Assembly: GCA_030770535.1 (NCBI GenBank)
Contig: JASVEC010000179.1
Span: 1-35,642 of the forward strand
Reading direction: 5' to 3'
DNA from: Batkoa obscura
Lineage: Eukaryota > Entomophthoromycota > Entomophthoromycetes > Entomophthorales > Batkoaceae
DNA length: 35,642 nucleotides
Shown: positions 1 through 12,617 of the stretch, one piece after another
How positions within the stretch are numbered: the first letter of the stretch is position 1
Layout: every line of letters begins with the position of its first letter
Notes under the pieces: generated by a model
Told to the model about the DNA's origin: nothing
Databases searched by the model: none
Seen by the model: only the letters and a program-made list of their open reading frames with translations
Program-made: the position numbers and the translations under genes

Positions 1-1448
1 TTTGGGTAATTCCTTTTGTAATTGATTTACATGGAGATTGAAGATTCACACAATTACATACTTGTTGATTTGGTTTATTAGGTGGTTGAAGTTTAATACT
101 AGTATCACATGATGTGTTTTTAGTTTCTATTTTATAGGATGAGAGTTTAGTAGAATCCTAAAATATAATTAAGTTAATATTTTATTAAATTAAATACTAA
201 AAATTAAATATGATTACTTTTGGTGGATATGATTTCCAGGTATTTGTTAACCTAAAATAGGACGGGAATAAAGTAATATCTTTTTCAATATGTCTAACAA
301 TTCCAGTTCCAGAACTACCTTCTTTTAATTCATAAACAAAACCACCAGAGAGATGATCAACTATAGGAGCTTTACCTAATTCATTAAAACTATAGTTGAT
401 TAAAATATATTAATGAGTCTGTTTTTTTGTATGATTATAAATTATAAATTACCATATCAAAAGTTCTAGTATCTGAATCATCACAACCAATTTCACTGAA
501 AAATAAAGGCACTGGATATGAATTCCATGGAAATGTATCGAAATCAACACTATTTGGTAACTTAAATTGTTACACATATTTAAAGAACTGAAAGATATGA
601 AATCAGGCTATTTTAATATACATATTAAAATTTGAAGAGATATTAAATTTAATAAGTTAAAACTTACTCTTGTATCGCTATTGTCTTCAGGACAAGTAAA
701 ATAATTAGTATAACTATCTAATTTTTGTTTTAAATCACTACGAACAGATAAACAATTATTGGCAAACTTTTCAAATCTTTAACATTTTTACTTTGTTCTT
801 TAATAATCCCTTTAGTATCTCTAATTATAGCTTTACTAATATATACTTAAACTAGTTTCATAATTATCTTCTGATTTCAATAACTCTTTAGATTCAAAGC
901 CTGCAATAAACCCCATGAAATTGGAATATTTTAAAAATTCTTGAACTATTAATTCCATAGAAGAATAATCATCCACCCCATAAACACTATTCATTTTCTC
1001 ATCTCGAGTAGCTATTGTATTCATACCTAATACTACTTGAATCTTATATTTCTTAAATATATTCATACATTGACTATGATCTTTTTTAGCATCTATCTAA
1101 AAATAAAATATTAATATAAAAATTCATTTCAAATTTATTGAAAAAAGTTTTTACCGAATAAACTAACACAGCGTTGGCCCCAATATCCGAAGTTAACTTA
1201 GCATAATAATTACATAAACTTTCATCTAAAGTTAATGGATCGACATCTATTTCAAATCGATGTTGATATACTAAACCTTTGATAAAAAATCGACTACCAT
1301 CTTGTTGATTAAAAAAATAATTTCCTTTGATAATAACTTCTCTTTCTGGTATATTTACTTGTGATGCTGAAGTTGAAGAGTTGGTATTTTGACTTTTTAT
1401 TATGATACAAAATAATAGACAAGAAACTATTTGAATGATGGATAACAT
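1..1448 (-). CDS. GH72 beta-1,3-glucanosyltransferase (Gas/Gel family), 3' end outside window; disrupted, probable pseudogene
   Basis: GH72 enzymes are secreted or GPI-anchored and elongate beta-1,3-glucan in the fungal wall. Exon 1 (1155-1448) starts with a signal peptide and contains FFIKGLVYQ, the usual start of the domain. Exon 2 (668-1096) carries YSIDAKKDHSQCM and the acid/base region GFIAGFESKE. The exon at 453-560 has the nucleophile motif PLFFSEIGC, that at 218-389 has LSGGFVYE, and the last (1-157) has CNCVNLQSPC, which resembles a CBM43/X8 cysteine domain. Several things look wrong. The Asn normally before the acid/base Glu is Phe. The reading frame shifts near 836-838 and shifts back near 735. 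No GT/AG pair I found joins 453 to 389 in frame. The segment that usually contains a YEWCG-type motif is missing. The neighbouring genes are clean, so decay is likelier than sequencing error. Family assignment is firm; functionality is doubtful. Confidence 0.75.
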
Positions 1449-2494
1449 TGAAGAATATATTTATATAGATTGGAATTAATTAAATATTTATTATATTATT
1501 TATTTATTTTATTTTATTTTGTTAGTAATAAGTAAAATTAAGTGAATTAATTATATTAAGGATAAGGAGATATTATTCCTTCCTTTCAATTTAAAAAATA
1601 TTAAAAAATCAATAACAGCTTATGATTAATTGTACAAATAATTTCTATTCAATTTGATTGATGAATTGAATTTGAATGGTATCAAAAACAAAATCTTTTT
1701 TTCAACTAATCATAGCATCAAAATAGCTGTAATAGCTCAATTATTGGTTAAAAGTGACAAAATAAAACCAATTCGAACAATGTGCTCATTGACCGGTTTT
1801 AGCTAATGGATTTAATCTATTGGATTAATTTGGAAATTTGTTTGTGGGTTCAACCAATCATAATGAAAATAATTAATTAATAATACCAGTATACTATTAA
1901 TTTGGTAAAGTTAATTGATTGAAATGAAATTAATTAATATTACTATTATTTTTAAATATTTAATTTGATATGATTTTTAAATATTGATGAATGGGACTGA
2001 GGATTCTATTGTATGTAGCAATGAAAGAAGAACTGAAGGTTTAGTTGTGTTTTATTCTTGGATTACAATATGCTTTAAGTTTATAGAAAATGTATAAATA
2101 TTCAAAATAGAGATGGACTAAATTATTACGCTTGAGAAGTATATGTAAATGAGTTAAATTATATTAATCATTTATATTAAGTAAATTAAAATAAATTTGA
2201 TAAAGTTTATTTAACTAGAATTATTATAAAAAATATTATTTATTTTGTAAAAGTCAGACTGTTCAAAATAATAATAATTTTGAATCAGATAAATGGATTC
2301 ATTTATAAAATGTATAAAAACTAGATCCATTTGTTTATATGAAAAACAAAAGTTTGACTAAAAAGTTCCAAAGCTACAGAATTCAATAAAAAAGCAAAAT
2401 TCCTATCAATAACATTACTTTAATTTAAGTAAAAAATTAAAAATAACATTAAGATTGTCCAGATCCATCATCTCATTATTTCACCATTCTCTGT
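1449..2494. other. intergenic, AT-rich
   Basis: This is the spacer between the start of the GH72 gene and the end of the CREST-like gene. A TATATAAA-like stretch lies just upstream of the GH72 start (about 1460-1470, read on minus). I see no gene, tRNA or clear repeat in the rest. Confidence 0.5.
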
Positions 2495-3461
2495 TTAACT
2501 TAAACACAACTGCTGGCCTAAATAATAGAGATATAACCCTCCAAAAAAATGCCAACAAGAATGGGTAGGAGCTACACCTTTTCTATCAATAATAAAACAA
2601 GAAATACCAATTATTCCAGTCACTAAAGCTTTATAATACCCTAATTGTAACATACAATAAAAATTCGTTGGTAATACTAAGGCAAAGATAATGAGTGATG
2701 TAGTGGCTGTATCTTCCCAAAATTTTATAAAGATAAGGGTAGTAAAAGCTAATGCTGAGCCCCAGATGATTGGGGAATTTTCGATAGGATAAGTGGTGGG
2801 ATTTTTACCTAAAAGGGCGAAAGTGACCTATGAAATGAAATAAAATCTTAGTAAAAGAATCTCAATAATAGAACTAAGGAATAAAAGCTTACCAACACAA
2901 CCATGATTGTAGCAAAAGCAGCATCCGCTGAACTAAATAGTTTATATAAGGTCCAATGATAAGTGAAACTAGATATAGCAGTGATAACCGAAAGTAAAAT
3001 AAAACAAGTCATTATTGGATCCATTGTAGTCGATTCAAACTCTAATAATAAATACAATGGGAAGGCAAAAAAGATGGAAGTAATGGTACACCAGAATTCC
3101 GCTATTAAAAAGAATTTATATTAAAATCTAATATTTATTTTTAAATAATTTAACTTACCAATGGAAGGATGAACATAGTATTTGGATTCCATAGTGACCA
3201 CTACCGCTTTCATAAATAATTTTTCCATAACTGTTAGTTCTGAAGAGTGAAGTTGTTTTAACAATTGTTTATCTTTTATTAGTTCAATTTCATCCTTTTT
3301 ATGACAACTGCAAGAGGAGTTTGTAAGTGACTAGAATAAGATAAAAATTAGTATTTATTTTAGTTGGTATTATGTAATGGTTATGGATGAAGACAAGATG
3401 GCGTTAGTTATAGAAGATATACCTTAAAAAAAGCCAAAAGATTATCAGTATAAGTAGACAT
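2495..3461 (-). CDS. multi-pass membrane protein with CREST-superfamily (alkaline ceramidase/PAQR/Per1) signature
   Basis: Four exons (3423-3461, 3159-3330, 2893-3101, 2495-2827) join in frame into a 250-residue protein starting MSTYTDN. All junctions are GT-AG, and the first intron has a CTAAC branch-like site. After a soluble N-terminal third, the protein is almost entirely hydrophobic, with about six or seven membrane segments. It carries the three CREST landmarks in order: Ser115-x3-His119 (SFTYH), Asp130 (SSADAAF), and His229-x3-His233 (THSCWH) in the last membrane segment. In that superfamily the three histidines bind zinc and the members are lipid-amide hydrolases or hydrolase-related receptors. 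The specific subfamily and substrate cannot be read from the sequence. Exon structure is confident; the family call rests on the spacing of these motifs. Confidence 0.65.
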
Positions 3462-5324
3462 TATGAATCAAAGTGAAGTAAATTGCAACTTATAAAATTA
3501 GAAATATTGAAAAAAAACAAAAGAGTTAATAGTTGATAATAGATTCTTTTTATTCTACTCAATAAATTTATTACTTTGAGTTTTCATATTCATTTCTTTT
3601 TTTATTCAATATTAATAAAACTCCACCTAAACAACCAATCAATTCCCATTTGACCCTTATTTTTTATCTATTTTATTAAATCCCCTCCACACTTTTGTAA
3701 GAGAAATTTCTTACTTTTAATTTCGATTAAAATTGAACACTACATCAAAAAGTATTTTCATTATAGCCAATTAAAGTGGTTGCTTAGTTTGTTAGAATGC
3801 TTCTAATTTGAGACTGGTACCATAGATCGTTGTAAGGTTCCTTATTTTGATTTAAAACAACCAATTAATATTAATCTCGGTGGATTTTCAACTGAAATTT
3901 AGAGGGAACATAAAGATGACCAATTAAATGATTTTAAGCTAATAGTTAAATAAGTATTATACAATATCAAGAAAATGAATGGTAGTGGGTCTTGTTTAAG
4001 ATAACTTGTGTTCCCAAGGAAGTAGGTTTTATTACTGAGAAGTTTGGAATCTTAAAGTGGAAGCTTGGATTTTATTTTCAAATAGTATCTTTTTTTAAGG
4101 TGAAGTTGGAATTATGAGCTTATTTATCATGCCAACTTTTTGATGTGTTGAGTTAAACTTGTGCTTTTTTTAATGAAATTGAAGATACATTTTTTGAGAC
4201 AGTTGCTATATTTGAAATTTGATGAATTGCTTTTTAATAATTGAAAATACATTTTAATAAATAAAAAGAGAAGCTTTTCTAGTTATCAATAACGCAGATG
4301 TATTATTTTGAAAGTATAAAAAACTTTTGATTTATAGTCTATTCATTTTTGTCTTTGATTTGTTTCTTTTGAAGAAACTTTACTATTTGTTGACTATTAA
4401 GTAAAATGATATTGAATTATAAAAGGTGAGTTTATTATTGAAATAAATCGATAAAATTTGAACAATTAATAATATAGTTTCTGTGGAAAAAAGGGATAAA
4501 ATTCCACGAGTTTCAATTGTTAAATATCATCTAGTCTTTAAGTTAACTAGTTTAACCTAATAATTTAAGTTATTAAAAATAACTCTTCTTAGAGTGATTA
4601 CATTTAACACTATGTACACAATATCATTTAATAGAAAACTCTATACCCTAAATTATTGTATTATACCCAAGCTCTATTTTATTTAATAACCCCATTCTTT
4701 TTAACACTTATTAAAAAAATGGTTGAAACAATTAATTTTAAAAAATTTAAGGGTCACAATCAGAATAAATTATTTTTAAACAATGAGAGTTTATTAAACT
4801 ATTTTATTTAGCAAGGGAAATAAAAGTTGATGGCTTATTATAGAGAGTTTTTAGTATATTGATTTTAATTTTTATAGATATATCAGATAGTAGAGACAGA
4901 ATAATACACTTTTATAATAAAAAAAGAACAATTTAACTATGAATTTTTTGTTAGCTTTTGCCAGTTCAATTTTATTTTTTAGAATATTTTTGAGCATGCT
5001 TTTCAACAATGTTAATTTCAGTCATGTTAGCTTATATAAGAAGTTAGTTTTTAAAAATGATCTTTGAATATTGATATATTTGGGATTTTGATCTCTATTC
5101 TAATGATCACATTATTACTATATTTTCAAGGGTCTGATATGTTATAATATCTAGAGTAAAATAATTTATAATAACAAATTATAAGACAAAGATTAAATAA
5201 AATTATAGTATAGGGATTTTTATTTTAATTACAATATATGCCAAAGATATAGAAAAAAGAGATAGAATTGATATATTAGAAAAGCAAAGTATATAACATG
5301 AAAAAGTTTCCAAAGATATAGCAA
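3462..5324. other. intergenic, AT-rich
   Basis: A 1.9-kb spacer with no gene I can support. A short plus-strand open stretch at about 3805-3899 reads like protein (KVPYFDLKQPININLGG), but it ends in a stop and lacks convincing flanking exons. It may be a relic exon or chance. The remainder is dense in stops on both strands, with no repeat recognised. Confidence 0.45.
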
Positions 5325-5639
5325 TTAGTTGCTAGCAATTTCCGATTTTTTAGGAAAGAAACCTGCTTTAGGATCCAAGGGTAAACCAGATATAGGATCA
5401 ATATTATTTTCACAACATTTTTTATAAAAAAGTAATAATCTTGCTTCATCAAAGTCACAAGCATCTTCTTCCATTATGTCTTCCACTAATTCGGAATCTA
5501 ATCCTCTTTCATCGTCATTATTTTTGATGTTATCTTTTAAATTAAAATTAGCACTGTTTAATCCCTTAGCTATATCTTCTTCATAAACGGATCTTCTTCT
5601 ACGGAAGATTTTAGGTACCATCATGGTCAAACTTAACAT
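5325..5639 (-). CDS. small conserved fungal protein, DUF2015-like
   Basis: A single-exon frame of 104 residues. The N-terminus is short and basic (PKIFRRRRSVYEED). The middle is acidic (LDSELVEDIMEEDACDFDEA), and the C-terminal block DEARLLLFYKKCCENNIDP continues into SGLPLDPKA. From memory, the acidic stretch followed by a DEAR helix and a G-x-P-x-DPKA ending matches DUF2015, a fungal family of unknown function. Usual members carry an N-terminal membrane anchor, which I do not see here, so an upstream exon or a shorter form is possible. Met1, Met6 and Met7 are all possible starts. It is well separated from its neighbours. Confidence 0.6.
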   Translation of the reverse strand: MLSLTMMVPKIFRRRRSVYEEDIAKGLNSANFNLKDNIKNNDDERGLDSELVEDIMEEDACDFDEARLLLFYKKCCENNIDPISGLPLDPKAGFFPKKSEIASN

Positions 5640-7136
5640 TTTGTTTTTTTAAACTTTTAGTCTTGATTGTTATATTTTTTGATAAATTCAATGTGATTAT
5701 TATTTGTTTATATACCTTTTTTAATAATTTATTTTGAGTGGCTCTTAATTAATATTGTCTATAAAACCTGAAAGATTTAGCTTAAAATAGATCTCCTATT
5801 CAACTCATTTCTACAGTTATGCTATTACCCCTGAAAAATTGACTATTCCAATACCAATAAAAATGGACGTTAAAAAAATTCCTATGACTCTTATTTGTCC
5901 TTTTGTTTGATATGTCTTAAATGCTAATCATTAATGGGATGATTTGATATTGAACTGATATGTTAACGGATAGCATTTATCAATTATGCAGCTATTAATT
6001 GATGTTGGTTTTGTTTCATTAGTGTTTTTCTTGTGATGTTTTTAACTTTAGTTGTTTTTATTAACCCAATGTTTCGGATTCGAGTTATTACAATTGATCT
6101 TTTTATTCTTAAATTTAAGAGGAACAAGTTAGTGAAGTTTTATTGCTATTCGATTCAACTTGTTTTATGTTACAGTTTGTATTTCTATAATAACGCTCTA
6201 ATGTCGGTTAAAAAAGTCTTGGAAAACTATGATGACATTATGATATTTTATTAATTTTAACTCTTCATTTATCTCCAGTTATTAAGTTTTAAAATTCTAA
6301 AGTCAACCACGCTCTTTTTGCATCAAATTCAAATAAAAAAATATTAAGACTAAATTTTAAATTTAATTAAATTTAGTAATAAAACCCAATATTAATTTAT
6401 TTAATATTTTTATGCTATTCTTTAATAATTACTATGCTAATTATCATATTAATTGTGTTAATTATTATGCTAATTATTACTAAAAGAGCCTTATAAATTT
6501 AAACAATTCAAATACTATCCTAAAAACTGCCAATTTATAATAACTTTATTAATATTGTTATTAGTAACAAGTTCACTATTTAATTATTTGTACTATCATT
6601 GTTCTATTTATATACTAGATAATTTATTATGTATTGATTTTTTGATTTATAATTTTGAATTTATTTTGATTTTGGACTAATAACAACAAGGATCTATAAA
6701 CTTTATTTTTAAAAATTTAGTTTAGTTATATTGCTAGTCTATAATATATGAATTTGTATCTGCTGATCTTTGTCATACTTATAATAGATAACACGATACT
6801 ATAGTTTTATACTTTAAAAACTAGTATAATTAAACTTCTGTTCTGTAATATCCGGATCTGTCACTCCATATCCTTTCTCTATGTTACTAATAAATAATAG
6901 AAAAATCTGTACTATTATAATTTTGAAAACAAAACAAATATGAAATGAGCTAAAAAATTTACTTGAAACTTTATTAAATTTTAAAAAACCAATAATAAAA
7001 TGGAAATATCTTTAATAATGTATATGTCGAAAAAAATAGTGTTTATAAAAGAATAAAATCATATTCAAAAAGTTATCCTTCAACTATCATATACATAAAA
7101 AGGGAGTTTAGCATTATTGTAGCTCACCTGATATAA
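5640..7136. other. intergenic, AT-rich
   Basis: A 1.5-kb spacer between the 5' end of the DUF2015-like gene and the 3' end of the clathrin gene. A 73-codon plus-strand frame at 6033-6254 has no recognisable domain and composition like random AT-rich DNA, so I do not call it. Near 6395-6480 there are short repeats of TTAATTAT/TGCTAATTAT. Nothing else stands out. Confidence 0.45.
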
Positions 7137-10100
7137 TTAAAATGGTAAATTGTTATATTGATTATTATTATTCATTGGATAACTTTGTCCAGGTCCAGAA
7201 TTGGATCTATAACCTTGCATAGGAATTGAAGATTGCTGCATACCCATATTACCTTGAGTTATCATTAAGGGATTACCTAATGCTCCTGGATTAATAATGG
7301 GAGCACTTTGTTCTTGTTTTTGTTGAGCTTCTTCTCTTTTAGTTCTCTCTTCATTAGCTTTTTCCAATTTATCAACTTTACTTGTATATTCTCTAATTAC
7401 TTGGATCATGTAAGGCATAGCATAATCGGATATGCGATGGCGCCAGGCTAATTCCATAGCTACATCAGGACGGATAAGATCATAACATATGGTTAAGCAA
7501 GCAGTAAAGTATTCTTTTAATTCATTTTCGACAAAGAATTTAAGTAAATCTTCAGCAATTTCTTTGCTTCTTGAAGAAGAGGCGGTGTCCATAGCATCTC
7601 TAAACATTTGATCTTTTTTAGAAAGACTAATTGATTGTTCCCAACGTTTATTAATCTAAACAAAATCATTAGTTATAATTACAAACTTAAAAATTAAATT
7701 TACTCTATAAAGACGAGCAGCTATCCTACGGAATTCCAAAAGCTCATGCTTCTCTAATCTTTGGGCAAGTTCAATGTTATCAAAATTATCATAGCTTTCA
7801 ATTGAATTTTGAAGCGATTGATAATCTTCTTCATCTATAAGAAGTTGATTATATGCATTATTGACTGCACGATTATTGACTTTTTGTACAGCAACCAAAT
7901 AAGAGCGAATGAGTGGAATATTGTTCGATTTATCAAATATTTGAACAACTCGAGTATGATCAACACGGTTGGTAATAGCAGAAAGTAAATCAGTGATAAG
8001 TAGAGGTTGTTCTTCTAAATAAAATTGAAGTGCACGATAGTAAATTTCTAAATTATTAACTTTAGAGATAACATCTTTGAAGCTAGAATGATCCCAGGCT
8101 GAGGCAGAATGTTTCATCATAGTATTAGCTGCATTATCATATTCATCATAATGGGTATAACAAAATACTAACTCAGACCAGAGATGAGCTTCCTCACATG
8201 CTTTAATAGCTTTTGGAAGACTTACACGAGAACTATAAAGTTTAAGATGCTCCATTACAGCTTCTGGACGATATTTGGTATATAAAACAGTAAGCTCAGT
8301 AAACATTGCCATGTTAGAACGCTCTAAACCTAAAGAGGCTTCAAGAAGTTCTAATAATTGATCGGTAATACCATTATTTTCATAAAGTCTAATAATACTT
8401 TGAAGTTCATCGGTATGAATTACAAGATTCAAACCACAAATTTGGGATAAACGATATTCATTTTGTTCAATACAAATATCATGAACTTGGCGCCATACAC
8501 GGGTATTATTGGCTTTGCGCGCACTATCAACGGCAGCTTGAAACTCACCTAAACGAACTTGAGTAGAAGCAAGTGATCCCCAGTTGGAAATGCTTAAAAA
8601 TAAAATTTTGGCTGCATGGTATAAACCATCATTGAAACAACGATCACCGACATTTTGAACTTGAGCAATATTGGGACCACTTAAAGTTGATTCAATATCG
8701 GATATACGACTCGTTTTAGCATAAGCATATAAAAGTTCAGTATCAACCATAGTTTCACGAGTTTGAAGACGTGCCATTTGTAAATAACGAACTAAATCTT
8801 CATAACGATCATTTTGTTGTGCAACTTTGATTACTTCCATATAATTGGATGAATCGTTGGAACGAATATAAGAATCAACGGCTTCTTTAACTCTATTTTG
8901 AGCGAGCTGTGCTTTACCTAATTTGCTCCAAACATTAGGAGAATTAACTTTTTCAGCAAAATCATAAGCTCTATCAACATCATGAAGATGATCAATGAGT
9001 ACATTTACAGCTTCGGAGTGGGCACTATATTTATTATAAATATAAAAGGCTTCTTCATAAAGTTGGGATTCTACTAAAATTCTAGCAACTTCATTAGATT
9101 CATAATTATTGAGGCGCTCTAAATAACCCATAACTTTTTCAGGGCAAGATTTTGAAGCTGTAAGGATCATAAGGTTTTGTAAATTGGCATTTTCACTAAA
9201 CATAGTTGGTTCAAGAACAACTTTTTCAAGAAGCTCAAGTAATTCTTTAGAAAGACCTGCAGCAATAAATGCTTTTACAGTAACAGATACAGCTTCAGGA
9301 ATTTGTGCTTCTGAAATGGCAGAGTTTACAATTTGATCAACTAAGATACCACGATGGGAATTAGATTCATCTAAAACAGTAGCCCATAAATCTGAATCTT
9401 GGCGTTGAATAAGATAACGTGCTTGGTATTTGTGCATTGAGTTATCATTAGTTACTTGAATAAGTTCATGATCGCATTGACCCTGTTCATAAGCAACAAA
9501 AGCAAGATAAGGATCACGCTTTTCGCAATAACGACCAACAATACGAGGGTCATAAAGCTGATTGCTTCTCAAAAATTGTTCAGGGTTATTGTTGCCATCA
9601 ATATATATCATAGCTAATGCATTGTACATGGCTGGATCTTGGTTATTATTATTGATTTTGACTTCTAACCATGGACGGATAAGCTTAAGACGGTTTCTTT
9701 TTTCAACCTCTTCAACAAGTTCGTCTACTGGGAAAGGTCCTTGAACAGACATAAGTAAGTTTTTGATGATACTTTCATCGCAATCAACATCTAAAAGAGC
9801 ACCAATGACTACAGGAGTACGGCTAGAATTGATTTTTTGGACATAAATTTCAATGAAGTTATGGAAGTTATTTTTATAAAGATGTAAAATAAGATCATGA
9901 ACAAAATCGAATCTATCACAGACAATAACAAGTGGAATAAGATCTTGAAGATTTGCTTCTTTTAGGAAATTTTTAACCCTTTCGCCATCATAATAATTAC
10001 TTTCACGACAGATTCTTTCCACTTCTTTCATTTGACCAGTGAAACAAGCTGCTTGAATATATTTGAAATGTACTTCAGGATCTTGGCTGGTGTTAACAAT

Positions 10101-12397
10101 TGTTCCAAGGTAATAGTAAAGCCCTTCATAAGTTTTGAAAGTTTCGAATAAATCGATTAAACGCTCTGCAGATAATAAATCAGAGTATTTGGAAGCTATT
10201 TGGATAACAATTTGTAAGTTTTGACGGATATTATTTGCAAGCATCTCTTTCAAACACTCAATTGAATCCTCAACAGAAAGACGACCAAAATAATCAATAA
10301 TCCATTCAGGCTTCAAAAGGTGGATGTTGACTATTACTCGTTTGATATCATAAAGATCAGTATAGTGCTCAAGTGCTCTTTGATAAAGGCCTGCTTTCTC
10401 ACAAAGTGCTGCGACCGAAGTTTTGTCATAATGGCTGAACATTTCATTTCCAAGGATAGCATCAGCAACTTGTGGAGCATTTAATAAAGTCATTTCTAAA
10501 AGTCTTGTTTGGAGATGACCTTGATCAGGTTTATTTCCTTTAAGTGCATCTAAAAGGAATGAAGTGGCTGGTTGTATCATATTGAATTGTGAGAATATAT
10601 CCATAACTCTTTCAATTTCAACCAAAGGCCCAGATTCGTCATTTACTAATAAAGAGGCAAACTCAGCACCCTTTTCCGGATTGACTCTCAAAATGTGAGA
10701 AAGTAAGAATACATAATCAGGTTGGTATCCGGATTTTTTGGCATAAAGGATAATCTTTGGGAATTCGCCTAGCTCAGCAAAGGCATTTACTACTTTTTGG
10801 GAAACATTAGCACGTAAATAAACAGATAAAGCTAAAGTAGTATCGAATTGTTTGATGATGTCACCTAATTCCTCGCTACAACTGAGTTTATTTTCTTTAA
10901 GCCATTTTTCTAATAATTGTTTACGACCTTGTTGGAGCACAGGACGAGCTAATTCAATAGATTCAAAACTATTTAACTCTCCCTTTTCTAACAAAATACC
11001 AAAGTATTGAAGAATTGGCGAAGTTTGCCCAGGGGTGACTGGGATTTGTTTGAATTGTTCAATTGTGCTTGGGGTCCTTAAGATACCATTAGGGGAAGTT
11101 GCTGCAACTTTGGCTGCTTCACTGAAGTTTCCGGAAGAAAATAATTGATTATACTTTTGAATATAAAGGTCTTCGGCTCCAGGTAAATTACATCTTGAAG
11201 CTAATCTAAGAGCTAGATCTATGTTGTTACTATTGTTCAATATATATGGAACAACTGTGCTTTCGTTAAGACTTACAGATAAAACCTGTCCTTTACGATT
11301 AACAGAAATTATTCCACCTTGCTCCTCAAGTTCAGCTGTAACAAAAATAGTATCACCAGAAATTCTCCCGTAATAAATTAAGTCGCCATTTAAAAGATCA
11401 TAGAGATGTATAAAACCGTATTTAGTGACTAAATAAATAATTGATTGTTTTTCAACAATCTGCATTGCAACAGGGAAATCATTTGTGGCTTCTGGTGGGA
11501 AAAACAAATCAACTTGTTTTTTAGTATATACTGGGTTTTGATCTTTGTGATCAATTTCGACAATATGTACTTTAGCTCCAGTTGCCGTACGGACAGCAAA
11601 TGAGAATAATTTGGTATTTGAAGCTCCGCCATCTAGCTTAATTTCAGCGAAAGCTGCAGCATGAGCTTCGATAGGCTGACTTACATTTCTATCCTTATTA
11701 TAGAGCTGCATAGCACCTACAACTTTTCCGTCCTATTACCAAATTTTAATATTTATCATCAAATGAAGAAAACTACATACCTTAGCAGATATACCAATTA
11801 ACATGGACCAGTTCATCTCTTTATTAGTACGGTAGTTGATAATTTGAGATCCGTTAAGACTTGAATGTCTTTCGAAGGCTTTTACTGGTTGGCTATCACC
11901 ATCTAAAGACCAATGAAATACAAATCTCTCTGTTACTAAGCCTAAAGTTTTATCATTGACCCATTTCCAGAATACTACACTATCACTCATAAGATGAGAT
12001 TTTAGCTTTGTTTTTGTTTCAAGATTGAATATTTGAAGTTGGTTTCCAGCTTTTTAATAAATTAGTAACTGATAATAGTTTATAACAAAATTTAATACCT
12101 TTTAAAGCAATTATCTTCTCATTTAAGTGCATAATAGCGGAATCAGCAGTAATGGGACGTTTCAATAAGTTATTGACGTCTGAAAGATCAATAATTATTA
12201 CTTGGTTTTGTTGTCCATCTTTTTCTCGAATACAGATGTATTTATCTGATTCCATGGTTAAGGTATTGAACCCAATGGCATCAGTGTTTACTCCAAGGGT
12301 TTGGAGCTAAAAGTCTTGATTTAGTTACACGAAAACATATCATTCTATAAATTACCTGGATATGTTCTCGAAAACGAATTGGTAAATTATCACCCAT
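7137..12397 (-). CDS. CHC1: clathrin heavy chain
   Basis: Clathrin heavy chain forms the triskelion legs of the coat on endocytic and Golgi/endosome vesicles. Five exons (12356-12397, 12099-12306, 11781-12049, 7704-11732, 7137-7655) join in frame to 1688 residues, the usual length. The start [19 protein letters not shown] is the conserved beginning of the terminal beta-propeller. NRTNKE-type landmarks follow: [44 protein letters not shown]. The long fourth exon holds the alpha-zigzag clathrin repeats of the leg, and the fifth holds the trimerisation hub ([20 protein letters not shown]). The Pro/Gln/Asn-rich tail contains NPLMITQG, close to the QLMLT motif that recruits Hsc70 for uncoating in animals. 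Introns are all near the ends, leaving a 4-kb exon intact. The gene is divergent from uS8m across 220 bp. Confidence 0.98.
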
Positions 12398-12617
12398 CTT
12401 TAAAAATGATATTCAAAGTATAAATGAAATAAAAAAATAGTCAACTCTTTTTTTATTCAATATATAAATATTCACTTTATTGGAACAAATCATGGCACCA
12501 AATAAATACGCATTCAATTATCATTGGAAGGATCATTTTTTTTACAATCCCATAAAATTCCAACTTTATTTTTTTTGTTTTTTAAGTTAGAATTCAATTT
12601 TATTTATAAATTTAAAG
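12398..12617. promoter_or_regulatory. shared upstream region of clathrin heavy chain and uS8m
   Basis: A 220-bp gap lies between two divergent start codons, so both core promoters must lie here or in overlapping transcribed sequence. It contains long T/A runs (around 12430-12450 and 12535-12580) but no motif I can name. The role is inferred from position only. Confidence 0.5.

Noticed and set aside
556-586. CTTTCAG near 586 as the splice acceptor in the GH72 gene
   Set aside because: It is followed by an in-frame stop before the conserved block. The TTTAAG acceptor ending at 561 keeps the frame.
6033-6254. 73-codon plus-strand frame
   Set aside because: No recognisable domain, ordinary AT-rich composition and no plausible partner exons.
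9562-9744. 60-codon plus-strand frame
   Set aside because: It lies antisense within the intact clathrin heavy chain exon.
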